Source: Sphingomonas sp. ID1715
GTDB lineage: Bacteria; Pseudomonadota; Alphaproteobacteria; Sphingomonadales; Sphingomonadaceae
Reading direction: 5' to 3'
Length of the DNA: 64,000 nucleotides
Assembly (NCBI RefSeq): GCF_013044515.1
Contig: NZ_JABEPR010000005.1
Coordinates: forward strand, 62,001 to 126,000
The position numbers and the translations under genes were made by a program. Below the pieces are notes generated by a model. The model was given only the letters and a program-made list of their open reading frames with translations. It was not told the origin of the DNA and made no database searches. Below are positions 26,406 to 34,026 of this stretch, piece by piece. Within the stretch, counting starts at the first letter, position 1, and the number at the start of each line of letters is the position of its first letter.

Positions 26406-27452
26406 TCAGCCGCGGCCGATCAGCCGCTGCGCGATGCGGTCGGCGACGCGCGCGGCGGGATCGCCCGTATGCGCGCTTTCCGCCCAGACCTGCTCCAGCC
26501 GGTCCGGGATCAGCCGGATGCGCGAGCGGACTTCGGCTTCGTCGCCGCGGCCGAGATATTCGAGCCCGACATTGATGATGCCGCCGGCATTGATCACATA
26601 GTCGGGCGCATAGAGAATGCCCCGCGCGTGGACGCGGTCGCCGTCCTGCGGCGTCGCGAGCTGATTGTTCGCGCCACCGGCAACGACCGGAGCCCGGAGC
26701 GCGGCAATGCTCTCTTCGGTCAGGATCGCACCCAGGGCATTGGGGCTGATAACGTCCGCCTCCACCCGCAGAATCTCGTCGGATGGCACCGACGCGCCCC
26801 CGAGCTGCTGTGCCAGCGCGGCCGCCCGGTCGGCATTGACGTCCGCCAGGGTGAGCTTCGCACCTTCTTCCGCGAGCAGCTTCGCAAGGCCGCCCCCGAC
26901 GCTGCCGACGCCCTGTATGGCGACGTGCACGCCTTGAACGCTGTCCTTGCCGAGCGCGCGCTTCACCGCCGCCTTAACGCCCAGGAACACGCCATAGGCG
27001 GTGAACGGCCCCGGATCGCCGCCGGCGGAACCCTGCGCCACCGGCAGGCCGGAGACGAACTTCGTTTCCTTCGAAATCGCGACCATGTCGTCGGTGGAAA
27101 TCCCGACATCCTCGGCGGTCACATAGGCGCCGCCCAGCGTGTTTACCGCCTTGCCGAACGCCTGCAGCAGCGACTGGGTCTTGGTGCCCGCCTTGTCGGC
27201 CAGAATCACGCCCTTGCCGCCGCCCAGCGGCAGGCCGGCCATCGCGTTCTTGTAGCTCATGCCGCGCGACAGGCGCAGCGCGTCGGTCACCGCCTCGCCC
27301 TTCTCGCCATAGTGCCAGAAGCGCACGCCGCCCGCCGCTGGCCCGAGCGCGGTCGAATGAACGGCAATGACCGCCGTCAGCCCGCTCGCGCGGTCGCGGA
27401 AGAGATGCACGCCTTCATGGTCGTCAAAGTCTGGCAAGTCCCAGGCAGTCAC
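26406..27452 (-). CDS. Leucine/phenylalanine/valine dehydrogenase family (Glu/Leu/Phe/Val DH)
   Basis: An NAD-dependent amino acid dehydrogenase of 348 residues that interconverts a branched-chain or aromatic amino acid and its oxo acid. The catalytic-lysine motif is PLGGGKGVI, followed by TAEDVGISTDDM and the nucleotide loop IQGVGSVGGG. The frame is open upstream through the tRNA-His gene. The GTG at 27452 (TAWDLPDFDDHEGV), with GGGAA before it, is the likely start, leaving only 29 bp to the tRNA. Substrate choice among Leu, Val and Phe is not decidable. Confidence 0.9.
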   Translation of the reverse strand: MTAWDLPDFDDHEGVHLFRDRASGLTAVIAVHSTALGPAAGGVRFWHYGEKGEAVTDALRLSRGMSYKNAMAGLPLGGGKGVILADKAGTKTQSLLQAFGKAVNTLGGAYVTAEDVGISTDDMVAISKETKFVSGLPVAQGSAGGDPGPFTAYGVFLGVKAAVKRALGKDSVQGVHVAIQGVGSVGGGLAKLLAEEGAKLTLADVNADRAAALAQQLGGASVPSDEILRVEADVISPNALGAILTEESIAALRAPVVAGGANNQLATPQDGDRVHARGILYAPDYVINAGGIINVGLEYLGRGDEAEVRSRIRLIPDRLEQVWAESAHTGDPAARVADRIAQRLIGRG

Positions 27453-27481
27453 GCGTAAGTTCCCGACATTGTTAAGGAAAA

Positions 27482-27559
27482 TGGGGCGATCGACGGGACT
27501 TGAACCCGCGACCCTCGGTACCACAAACCGATGCTCTAACCAACTGAGCTACGATCGCC
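27482..27559 (-). tRNA. tRNA-His (anticodon GTG) with encoded G-1
   Basis: A complete cloverleaf of 78 nt with CCA encoded. The anticodon loop is TTGTGGT (GTG), and the T loop is TTCAAGT. Placing T8-A9 in register makes the first base an extra G-1 opposite C73, the classic histidine identity pair. The leucine dehydrogenase gene starts 29 bp downstream on the same strand. Confidence 0.96.
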
Positions 27560-27623
27560 GCAACGGAGATTTCCGTGGGCGCGCACATAGGAGCGTGCCT
27601 CCCGCGGCGTCAAGCAAAAGGGC

Positions 27624-28334
27624 TCAGAAGCGCCCGCCGATCGTCATCACATAGCCGCCCGGGCCCGGCGTGAAGCCGGCGGCGCTCAGACGCTCCACAA
27701 GACTCGGCTCGGTCGCCCGCAGCCGCAGTTCGGCCGTATAACGTCCATCGCCGAAGATGCGCAGCGCTACGCTCTCGCCGCCCGAACCGCTGGCGAGCGG
27801 AAGCAGCAGGGCTCCCCGATCGCAACGCGCGGCACCGCTCACGCTTGTTGGCAGCGGCAGCCTTGCAGACTCACCCGCCAGGCTTGCGCGGACCAATCCC
27901 TCGGCACGGTCGCACTGATCGTCGCGGAAGCGGGCGGTGACGTCGGTAAGCTCGATCGAAGCGATCGGCAGCGTGCCGAACAGCCCCTCCACCGGAATGA
28001 TCCCAGTGACGCTTTCGGCGCCTCGGAGACGTCCACCAGCGACCAATGCGCCGGTAAAGCGATCCGGCGCGCCGCTCGGCCGCGCGACTTCGACCCGCGC
28101 CTTGCCAGTCAGGAGAGCGAGCGGCGACAGTCGGGCAGACAGGTCGCCCAGTGCCGCCGGTCCGAGCCGCGCTTCCTTGAGGCTTCCCGCCCAAGCCGAT
28201 CCGCTCGCTTCCCGCGCCGACAACACCCCGCCTGCAGCACCCAAAGCCAGGCGCAAGGGAAAGGTGACGAGCAAGGCCACGGCGAACATCGCCGCAAACA
28301 GCACCAGCCGCCGCGTGGGGACGAGAATACGCAT
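27624..28334 (-). CDS. gspN: Type II secretion system protein N
   Basis: Inner-membrane GspN of 236 residues: an N-terminal helix (LVLFAAMFAVALLVTFPLRL) and a periplasmic beta-rich domain with a disulphide-ready Cys pair (DQCDRAEG, ARCDRGAL). The family is an accessory part of the inner-membrane platform. The ATG at 28334 overlaps the gspM stop by one base (TGATG). It is the last gene of the operon, followed by tRNA-His. Confidence 0.88.
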   Translation of the reverse strand: MRILVPTRRLVLFAAMFAVALLVTFPLRLALGAAGGVLSAREASGSAWAGSLKEARLGPAALGDLSARLSPLALLTGKARVEVARPSGAPDRFTGALVAGGRLRGAESVTGIIPVEGLFGTLPIASIELTDVTARFRDDQCDRAEGLVRASLAGESARLPLPTSVSGAARCDRGALLLPLASGSGGESVALRIFGDGRYTAELRLRATEPSLVERLSAAGFTPGPGGYVMTIGGRF

Positions 28335-28804
28335 CAACTACCTGCCGCCAGCGTCGCGTCGACGGTTAGCGTCGGATCGCTGTTCGCGCGCGCGGTCAGC
28401 CGCTCCACCACGATGCCCCGTGCCTCGAGGCCGGCAATCCAGCCCAGCACGGGCGCAGGACGCGCGGCCGGAATGGAAATCGAGACGCGGCGCTCCCCCT
28501 GCGCTGCGACCACGGCATTGGCGAAGCCGGCCTCGGTCGCTGCCTGGGTGACGATCGGCGCCAGCGGCCCCGATGCTGCGGGAGAGCCTCCGAAGGCCCG
28601 CAGCGCGTCGGACTGGGCATGCACCTCGCCTAACGCGATCACCGCCTGCTGATGCCGCTCGCGCGCAGCCGAAAGAGCGGACTCCACGGGGCGGTAGATG
28701 CCCAGCCACAGGATCGTCAGGCCAAGCAGCGCGAACATGATCAGCAGCAGCCGCTGCTCGCGCAGGCTACGTTCGCGCCACCAGGCCATGAATCGTGCTG
28801 TCAT
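28334..28804 (-). CDS. gspM: Type II secretion system protein M
   Basis: A bitopic inner-membrane protein of 156 residues with one helix (LLLIMFALLGLTILWLGIYR) and a small periplasmic ferredoxin-like domain. It pairs with GspL in the assembly platform. Its start overlaps the gspL stop as ATGA. Weakly conserved in sequence; the assignment rests on size, topology and position. Confidence 0.88.
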   Translation of the reverse strand: MTARFMAWWRERSLREQRLLLIMFALLGLTILWLGIYRPVESALSAARERHQQAVIALGEVHAQSDALRAFGGSPAASGPLAPIVTQAATEAGFANAVVAAQGERRVSISIPAARPAPVLGWIAGLEARGIVVERLTARANSDPTLTVDATLAAGS

Positions 28805-29874
28805 CGTCCGGCCACCCTGAACTCGCCGCGGATGCGCCCGGCCTCGGCGGTAAAAGGAGTCGCCTCCACCGTCAGCCCCGCCGATCGAAGCCGCGTGCGT
28901 AATGCTTCGGCTTCAGCGGCTCCGGGTGCGAGCACTGTGGCCCTCACCAGCCCGTCAGTGTCGAAGCTGAGGCTCGCCAGTTCGACATTCGGGACTGACT
29001 GGACGGCGGTGATGACCGCACCCGCCGTCGCCGTGAAGCCAAGCCCGCCGCCGCGGCGCGCCGCCAGCCGGGCAGTCATCGCTGCGCGCGCATCGCCGCT
29101 CGCATTCGCGACGGCAGCGCGCGCGACCTCCTCCGCCTGCGCCTCCAGCCGGTCGGCAGCAAGACCGTAGCGCACGGTCTGCACGATCGCGATCAACAGG
29201 GTGACCGCGGCAACAGCGCCGCCGAGCAGGGCAAGCCGCCGAACCAGCGCCCAGTCGAGTCGAAAGCGGCTGCGCTTCGCGAACGAACCCTGCCGCAGGT
29301 CGAGTTCCGGATCGTCGAGCGCGGCCAGCACCAGCGGCTCGGCGTCGAGATCCTCGGTCGGCGCGTCGGCGACCAGCAATTCGCTGAGACCCGGCTCTTC
29401 GGCGAAGGCGCTGCTGCGCCCGCGCAGCACCGTCTCACCACCGATCGCCGCCCGCACGAAGCCGGTCTCGGGCCGGGGCAGCAGCAGGGGCGCGGGTAGC
29501 AAGGCATCGGGGTCGATCCCGCGCGCCTGTAGCGACTCCAGCCAGGCCGACAGGCGGCCATTGCCGATCACGGCGACGCTGCGGTCGGCACTCTGGGCGG
29601 CACCCACCGCGACATGCTGCGTCTCGACGGGGACAATGCTGGTGTCGGCGACCAGCAGCCGCGCGGCGGTGCGGGCCTGTTGCGGCGTCAGGCTGCCGAG
29701 TTCGGCCGTGTGGATCGTAATCGCCCCTGCAGGCGCGATCGCAACTATCCGCTCCGGCAGTTCGATCGGCAAGGGCGTGTCCGCCTCCCCGCGTGCACGG
29801 ACTTCGCCGTTCTCCTCAAGCCACCAGCTATGCAGCCGGTCGCTGGGCGCGATGAAGAGGATCAGGGTGCTCAA
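28801..29874 (-). CDS. gspL: Type II secretion system protein L
   Basis: A 357-residue inner-membrane protein whose cytoplasmic actin-like domain (about residues 1-210) binds the GspE ATPase. One helix follows (LALLGGAVAAVTLLIAIV, about residues 215-235), then a periplasmic ferredoxin-like domain. The start is a TTG at 29874 whose last bases overlap the gspK stop (TTGA), an uncommon start codon kept in register with the coupled operon. Confidence 0.9.
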   Translation of the reverse strand: MSTLILFIAPSDRLHSWWLEENGEVRARGEADTPLPIELPERIVAIAPAGAITIHTAELGSLTPQQARTAARLLVADTSIVPVETQHVAVGAAQSADRSVAVIGNGRLSAWLESLQARGIDPDALLPAPLLLPRPETGFVRAAIGGETVLRGRSSAFAEEPGLSELLVADAPTEDLDAEPLVLAALDDPELDLRQGSFAKRSRFRLDWALVRRLALLGGAVAAVTLLIAIVQTVRYGLAADRLEAQAEEVARAAVANASGDARAAMTARLAARRGGGLGFTATAGAVITAVQSVPNVELASLSFDTDGLVRATVLAPGAAEAEALRTRLRSAGLTVEATPFTAEAGRIRGEFRVAGR

Positions 29875-30848
29875 TCCCCCTCTCCCCAGCTGCGCCGCAC
29901 GAGCTTTGCCGGCGGCAGGCCGGCGTCGATCAAGGCGGTCTCCTCGATTTCGCTATCGCCCAGCATCACGCGCAGCCTGAGCGTGAACCAGCGCGTGCGC
30001 ACGCCGGTCTGCGCCTCGACGTCGCCGCCGGGCGCCATGCCCTGCAGGGCGGAGGAGCGCCAGAAAGCATAGGCGCTCTCAAAGCCGCCCGGCGGACGGG
30101 CGAGGAGCAGCGTCCGCGCGCGATCCGGTGAAAGCTTGTCGGGCATCAGCATGGACAGCAGCAGCGCCTGTTCGGGTGCGAGAGTGTTGACGTTGATCGG
30201 CGACAAGTCGGTCACGGGCAAGGTGCACACCCAGGGCCGAACCTTGTCGTAGAGTTCAGGCGTCACGCCCGCAACGGCACGCAACTCGCTCGGATCGGCG
30301 AGCAGCGTGTTGCCGGTCCGGTAAGGGGTGTCGCCACCTGCATAGGCTTGGTCCTCGGCGCCTTCGGGTTGCGGCAGGGTGTCGCTGTCGATCCAGTCGG
30401 CGAGCGACACGGCTACCTTGCGCGCTTCGCCTTCGCCGATGCCGAGCAGCTGCATCAGCGCGACGAACTGAGCAATTCCCTGCGGCCGTGTCGTGAGGGG
30501 CTGCCCGGGCTGGCCGGACGCGACGCTGTTGAGATTGAAGCAATTGCCGCCGTCCCGCACCACAGCGGAAGCGGCTCCACCAGGCAGCGGCAGCGCGGTC
30601 TCGCGTCCGTTCCACTGTTCGGGCGCGGGCGTTCGCGCCGGATCGGCTTCGACCAGCGCAGTGATCCGGGACATTGCGATCCCCTCGGCCGCAACGGCAT
30701 AGGCCCGCGCCTGATCGATCGCCCCAGCGTTCGCAGCAAGACGGGTCGACAGCCGCAGCCGCTCCAGCGCCGAGGCGGACAGCACCGCCATCACGGACAC
30801 GAGCAGCAGCACCGTCAGCAGCGCCGCCCCTTTCTCGCCGGGCTTCAC
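29871..30848 (-). CDS. gspK: Type II secretion minor pseudopilin GspK
   Basis: Tip pseudopilin of 325 residues. The prepilin leader ends at PGEKG before AALLTVLLLVSVMAV, and the usual Glu at position 5 is absent, as is normal for GspK. The large globular domain (DWIDSDTLPQPEG and a helical insert) matches the family. GTG start at 30848 overlaps the gspJ stop (GTGA). Confidence 0.92.
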   Translation of the reverse strand: MKPGEKGAALLTVLLLVSVMAVLSASALERLRLSTRLAANAGAIDQARAYAVAAEGIAMSRITALVEADPARTPAPEQWNGRETALPLPGGAASAVVRDGGNCFNLNSVASGQPGQPLTTRPQGIAQFVALMQLLGIGEGEARKVAVSLADWIDSDTLPQPEGAEDQAYAGGDTPYRTGNTLLADPSELRAVAGVTPELYDKVRPWVCTLPVTDLSPINVNTLAPEQALLLSMLMPDKLSPDRARTLLLARPPGGFESAYAFWRSSALQGMAPGGDVEAQTGVRTRWFTLRLRVMLGDSEIEETALIDAGLPPAKLVRRSWGEGD

Positions 30849-31417
30849 GCCGCGGCTCCGACGAGGAAGAGATAGCGCATCTCGGGACCCTGGCTACGGC
30901 GCACCACCAGCTCGATCGCCCGCGGCATCAGGTCCGGGCGCAGCGGGTCCCACACGTCACGCCAACCATCTTTCGAGCGATAGCGCAGGCGAAGACCCGC
31001 AACCCCGCCTAGCAGTATATTGGTGGCCGCCGGTGCTGCTCCGTCGAGCATCGCATAGCTGCTGCGGGTGAGATTGCCGCCGTCGAGGCTGTACCGCACC
31101 TTCTGCAGCGTCGGCCGCGCCCCTTCGCCAAGCGCGTCCACGCCGGCGCGCACCAGGGTAAATCCGCTGGCATCCCCTTCGAACGCCTGCACGGGATCGC
31201 CCGCCTCGTTGCGGGTGATCCGCGGCACCGCTTGGGCCGCGTCAGCCAGGATCAGCGACTCGACGCGGCGCTGCGCCGCCAGCTCCTTCAGCCGCGCCCC
31301 GGTCGCCGCCTGCGCATCGACGCTGAACCGCAGCAGCGCAACGCCCGCCACCGCGAGCATGCTGAAGATCGTCAGCGCCACGAGCAGTTCGACAAGGGTG
31401 AAGCCGTTGCGTCTCAC
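30845..31417 (-). CDS. gspJ: Type II secretion minor pseudopilin GspJ
   Basis: Minor pseudopilin of 190 residues with a short leader (MRRNG) before the processed N-terminus FTLVELLVALTIFSMLAVAG, with Glu at +5. The globular part (RYSLDGGNLTR, WRDVWDPLRPDLMPRAIEL) is typical of GspJ. GTG start at 31417 overlaps the gspI stop. It forms the pseudopilus tip with GspI and GspK. Confidence 0.93.
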   Translation of the reverse strand: MRRNGFTLVELLVALTIFSMLAVAGVALLRFSVDAQAATGARLKELAAQRRVESLILADAAQAVPRITRNEAGDPVQAFEGDASGFTLVRAGVDALGEGARPTLQKVRYSLDGGNLTRSSYAMLDGAAPAATNILLGGVAGLRLRYRSKDGWRDVWDPLRPDLMPRAIELVVRRSQGPEMRYLFLVGAAA

Positions 31418-31773
31418 GTCGCCGGCCGCACGATGGTCAGCAGGGCGGGCGCGCCGGTGGTCGAGACGCTGATGTCGACGCGGACCAGCCGCTGGTCCGG
31501 CGTGCGACTCGTCACCCGCGCCCAGCGCCAGCTTCGTCCGCCATTGACGGCTTCGCCGGTGCTCTGGCCGATCGGCGGCGGGGCCGGATCGGTGATCGTC
31601 TCGACAGCGAGATTGCGGGCGACGAGCTGCGCCAGCATCCGCTCGTCCAGTTCGCCGGTTTGGCGCACGGTCGCGCCCTCCAGCCGCAGCAGGGCAAGCG
31701 CGGCGAGGCTGAACACGGCGAGCGCGACCAGCATCTCCAGCAAAGTGAATCCGAGCTCTTGACGATCACCCAC
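31414..31773 (-). CDS. gspI: Type II secretion minor pseudopilin GspI
   Basis: Minor pseudopilin of 119 residues. A GTG at 31773 gives the leader VGDRQELG followed by FTLLEMLVALAVFSLAALAL (Glu at +5). It overlaps the end of gspH by 8 bp. The longer frame to 31800 lies within gspH and is not needed. The ARNLAVETI and RRVDISV-like segments fit GspI. Confidence 0.92.
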   Translation of the reverse strand: MGDRQELGFTLLEMLVALAVFSLAALALLRLEGATVRQTGELDERMLAQLVARNLAVETITDPAPPPIGQSTGEAVNGGRSWRWARVTSRTPDQRLVRVDISVSTTGAPALLTIVRPAT

Positions 31774-32239
31774 CGGTGCGCACCTCGCCGTTGGCCGCAA
31801 CGGTGACGCGGACCTGTTCGCCGGCGCGGGTCAGCAGGACCGCCACCGGCTCGCTCGGCTGGCCGGTCGCGTCGAAGGCGGTGCGCATAGTGCCGCCCTG
31901 CCCGACCATTGCGGCGGTGCCGTCGCTCCAGGGCTGCGAGCGGAACGGCTTATCGGCCAACGGCACCCAGCTTCCGCCCTGCCGCCGATCGAAGGCATAG
32001 CCGCGCGCGGTGACCCGCAAGGCGACCGGCCGGCCTTCTACGATTGCCAGGTCGCGCGCCGCGACAGTGCGGGCGGCAAACGTCTCCGCTTCGTCGCGCA
32101 AGCGGCCGCGCGGATCGGGCATCGCCACCACCACGCCTGCGGCCAGTACGCCGATGATCGCGATCACGACGATCAGCTCGATCAGCGTGAAGCCGCTTTC
32201 GCGGCGCGGACGGCTAGCCCCAATTGCCGATATCGGCAT
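31766..32239 (-). CDS. gspH: Type II secretion minor pseudopilin GspH
   Basis: Minor pseudopilin of 157 residues. The ATG at 32239 lies inside the gspG 3' end (26-bp overlap) and gives the leader MPISAIGASRPRRESG before FTLIELIVVIAIIGVLAAGV (Glu at +5). The C-terminal domain carries the GspH-like PVALRVTARGYAFDRR. It caps the major pseudopilin fibre. Confidence 0.9.
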   Translation of the reverse strand: MPISAIGASRPRRESGFTLIELIVVIAIIGVLAAGVVVAMPDPRGRLRDEAETFAARTVAARDLAIVEGRPVALRVTARGYAFDRRQGGSWVPLADKPFRSQPWSDGTAAMVGQGGTMRTAFDATGQPSEPVAVLLTRAGEQVRVTVAANGEVRTGG

Positions 32240-32714
32240 TCTCGCCCTCGCCGCCTTCCTTATTGTCCGCGCCGAGCGAGAACACGTCGAAGGCACCATG
32301 TTGGCCGGGGAAGGTGTAGCGATAGGGATTGCCCCAGGGGTCGTCGGGCAGCCGCTTGATGTATCCGCCTTGTCGATAGCGCTGCGGCTGAGCGAGACCC
32401 GGGGGCGGACTGACCAGCGCCTGCAGTCCGTCCGTCGGCGACGGATAGGCGAGATTGTCGAGCCGGTACATTTCGAGCGCCTGTTCGATTGCCGCAATGT
32501 CCGTCTTCGCCTTGGCGCTGTTGCCCTGCCCCAGCGCCGGCAGCACGTTGATCGCGACGATGGTCGCCAGCAGGCCTAGGATGACGATCACCACCATCAG
32601 CTCGACGAGGGTGAATCCACTCTCGCGTCCCCGCGAGGGTGCCCCGGCGCAGGCCGGAGCCCATGGACTCCGGCCCGCGCCGGAGAGCGGGGATTGCGGG
32701 TTCGACATCATCAT
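32214..32714 (-). CDS. gspG: Type II secretion major pseudopilin GspG
   Basis: The main pseudopilus subunit, 166 residues. The mature form starts FTLVELMVVIVILGLLATIV, with Glu at +5, and has the family motifs AKTDIAAIEQALEMYRLDN, YPSPTDGLQAL and DPWGNPYRY plus the calcium-site region near the C-terminus. The leader is unusually long, about 32 residues, because residues 10-24 are translated from a family C palindromic repeat. The prepilin peptidase would remove it. ATG at 32714 overlaps the gspF stop. Confidence 0.95.
   Translation of the reverse strand: MMMSNPQSPLSGAGRSPWAPACAGAPSRGRESGFTLVELMVVIVILGLLATIVAINVLPALGQGNSAKAKTDIAAIEQALEMYRLDNLAYPSPTDGLQALVSPPPGLAQPQRYRQGGYIKRLPDDPWGNPYRYTFPGQHGAFDVFSLGADNKEGGEGENADIGNWG
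32643..32686. repeat. Palindromic repeat, family C, inside the gspG leader
   Basis: CCCGGCGCAGGCCGGAGCCC and GGACTCCGGCCCGCGCCGG are inverted arms. The element falls in frame within the GspG prepilin leader. A related copy is at 35512 in gspE. Confidence 0.78.
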
Positions 32715-33928
32715 GCGCCTGCCAGGGTTTCGAGCTGAAGGATCGGAAGAAGGATCGAAAGCACGATCACGGCGACGATAACGCCCATGACGACGATGAT
32801 CGCCGGCTCGAGCAGCGACAGGGCGGTGGCCGTGAAGCTATCGAACTCGCGTTCCAGATAATCGGCCGCGCGTTCCAGCATCGTATCGAGCCGGCCCGAG
32901 GCTTCGCCGCTCGCTGCGAGATAGACGAGCAAGGGTGGGAACACGCCGGCGCGGCGCAGGGCGGCTGAAAGGCTGCCGCCGCCGCGGATCGATTCGACGA
33001 TCTCTTCCGATGCGGCGCGGAGCGCACGGTTGTGGATCGTGCCCGTGGTGAGCGCCAGCCCTTCGAGCAAGGGCAGCCGCGACGACACCATTGTGGCGAG
33101 CGTCCGCGCCATGCGGGCAGCATGCAGGTCGCGGATCAGGCGGCCCAACAGCGGGAGGCGCAGCAGCCAGCGGTCGAAACGCAGGCGCGTGGCAGGATCC
33201 TGAAGGGCCCGCCAGCCGACCAACCCGGCCAGACCCGCGAGCAGCAGCATCGCCCACCACCAGTTCACCAACAGGCTGGAAATCCCGATCACCGCGCGCG
33301 TCAGCAGCGGCAGTTGCTGGCCGACCGTCTCGAATTGCTCGACGACCTTCGGCACCACGAACATCATCAGCGCCGTTACGACCAGCAGCGCGACGGCCGA
33401 CAGCACGGCCGGATAGGCCATTGCCGTCATCACCTTCGACCGCACCTGTGCCTGCCGCTCTTGCAGGTCAGCCAGTCGCTCGAGAATGGTCGGCAGCGTG
33501 CCCGAGCTTTCGCCGGCGCTCACCATCGCCCGGTACAGCGCGGGAAAGCTCTTCGGCTCGCGCGCCATCGCATCGGACATGCGCCGACCTTCCAGCACGC
33601 CGGCATGAACGGCGCCAGTGATCGCACGAACATGCGGCTTCTCGGTCTGGCGCGAGATCGTCCGCAGCGCCTCTTCGAGCGGGCTGACCTGCACCAGGGT
33701 CGCGATCTGACGCGTGAATAATGTCAGTTCCTTCGCAGTCAGCTTCCGGCGTGACAGTGAGAAGAGCGGCTTGCGCACCGGGGAGCCACCCGTGCCGGGC
33801 TCCAGCCGCAGCACATAAAGCTTGCGCGCGTCGAGCCGTGCCCGTGCATCGTCGAGCGAAGGCGCCACCACGCTGCCGCGCCGCTCACCGCCGCGCGCGT
33901 CGATCGCGAGATAATCGAAGTCAGGCAT
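32711..33928 (-). CDS. gspF: Type II secretion inner-membrane platform protein GspF
   Basis: A polytopic platform protein of 405 residues with two GspF domains (about 70-195 and 270-395) and three hydrophobic regions. Signatures are RQIATLVQVSPLEEAL, YPAVLSAVALLVVTALMMFVVPK and, in the second domain, ARMARTLATMVSSRLPLLEGL. The ATG at 33928 follows GGGGGAGGAG. The longer open frame to 34027 crosses a palindromic repeat and is rejected. Confidence 0.95.
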   Translation of the reverse strand: MPDFDYLAIDARGGERRGSVVAPSLDDARARLDARKLYVLRLEPGTGGSPVRKPLFSLSRRKLTAKELTLFTRQIATLVQVSPLEEALRTISRQTEKPHVRAITGAVHAGVLEGRRMSDAMAREPKSFPALYRAMVSAGESSGTLPTILERLADLQERQAQVRSKVMTAMAYPAVLSAVALLVVTALMMFVVPKVVEQFETVGQQLPLLTRAVIGISSLLVNWWWAMLLLAGLAGLVGWRALQDPATRLRFDRWLLRLPLLGRLIRDLHAARMARTLATMVSSRLPLLEGLALTTGTIHNRALRAASEEIVESIRGGGSLSAALRRAGVFPPLLVYLAASGEASGRLDTMLERAADYLEREFDSFTATALSLLEPAIIVVMGVIVAVIVLSILLPILQLETLAGA

Positions 33929-33939
33929 GGCTCCTCCCC

Positions 33940-34015
33940 CGCTCGTCCCGAGCGAAGTCGAGGGGCGCTGACACGAACGCTGAGCTACGCCCCTCGACTT
34001 CGCTCGGGACGAGCG
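33940..34015. repeat. Palindromic repeat, family A, between gspE and gspF
   Basis: CGCTCGTCCCGAGCGAAGTC-GAGGGGCG and CGCCCCTCGACTTCGCTCGG-GACGAGCG are near-perfect inverted arms. It lies 11 bp upstream of the gspF start, the only real gap in the gsp operon. Confidence 0.87.
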
Positions 34016-34026
34016 GAGTTGAGGCA

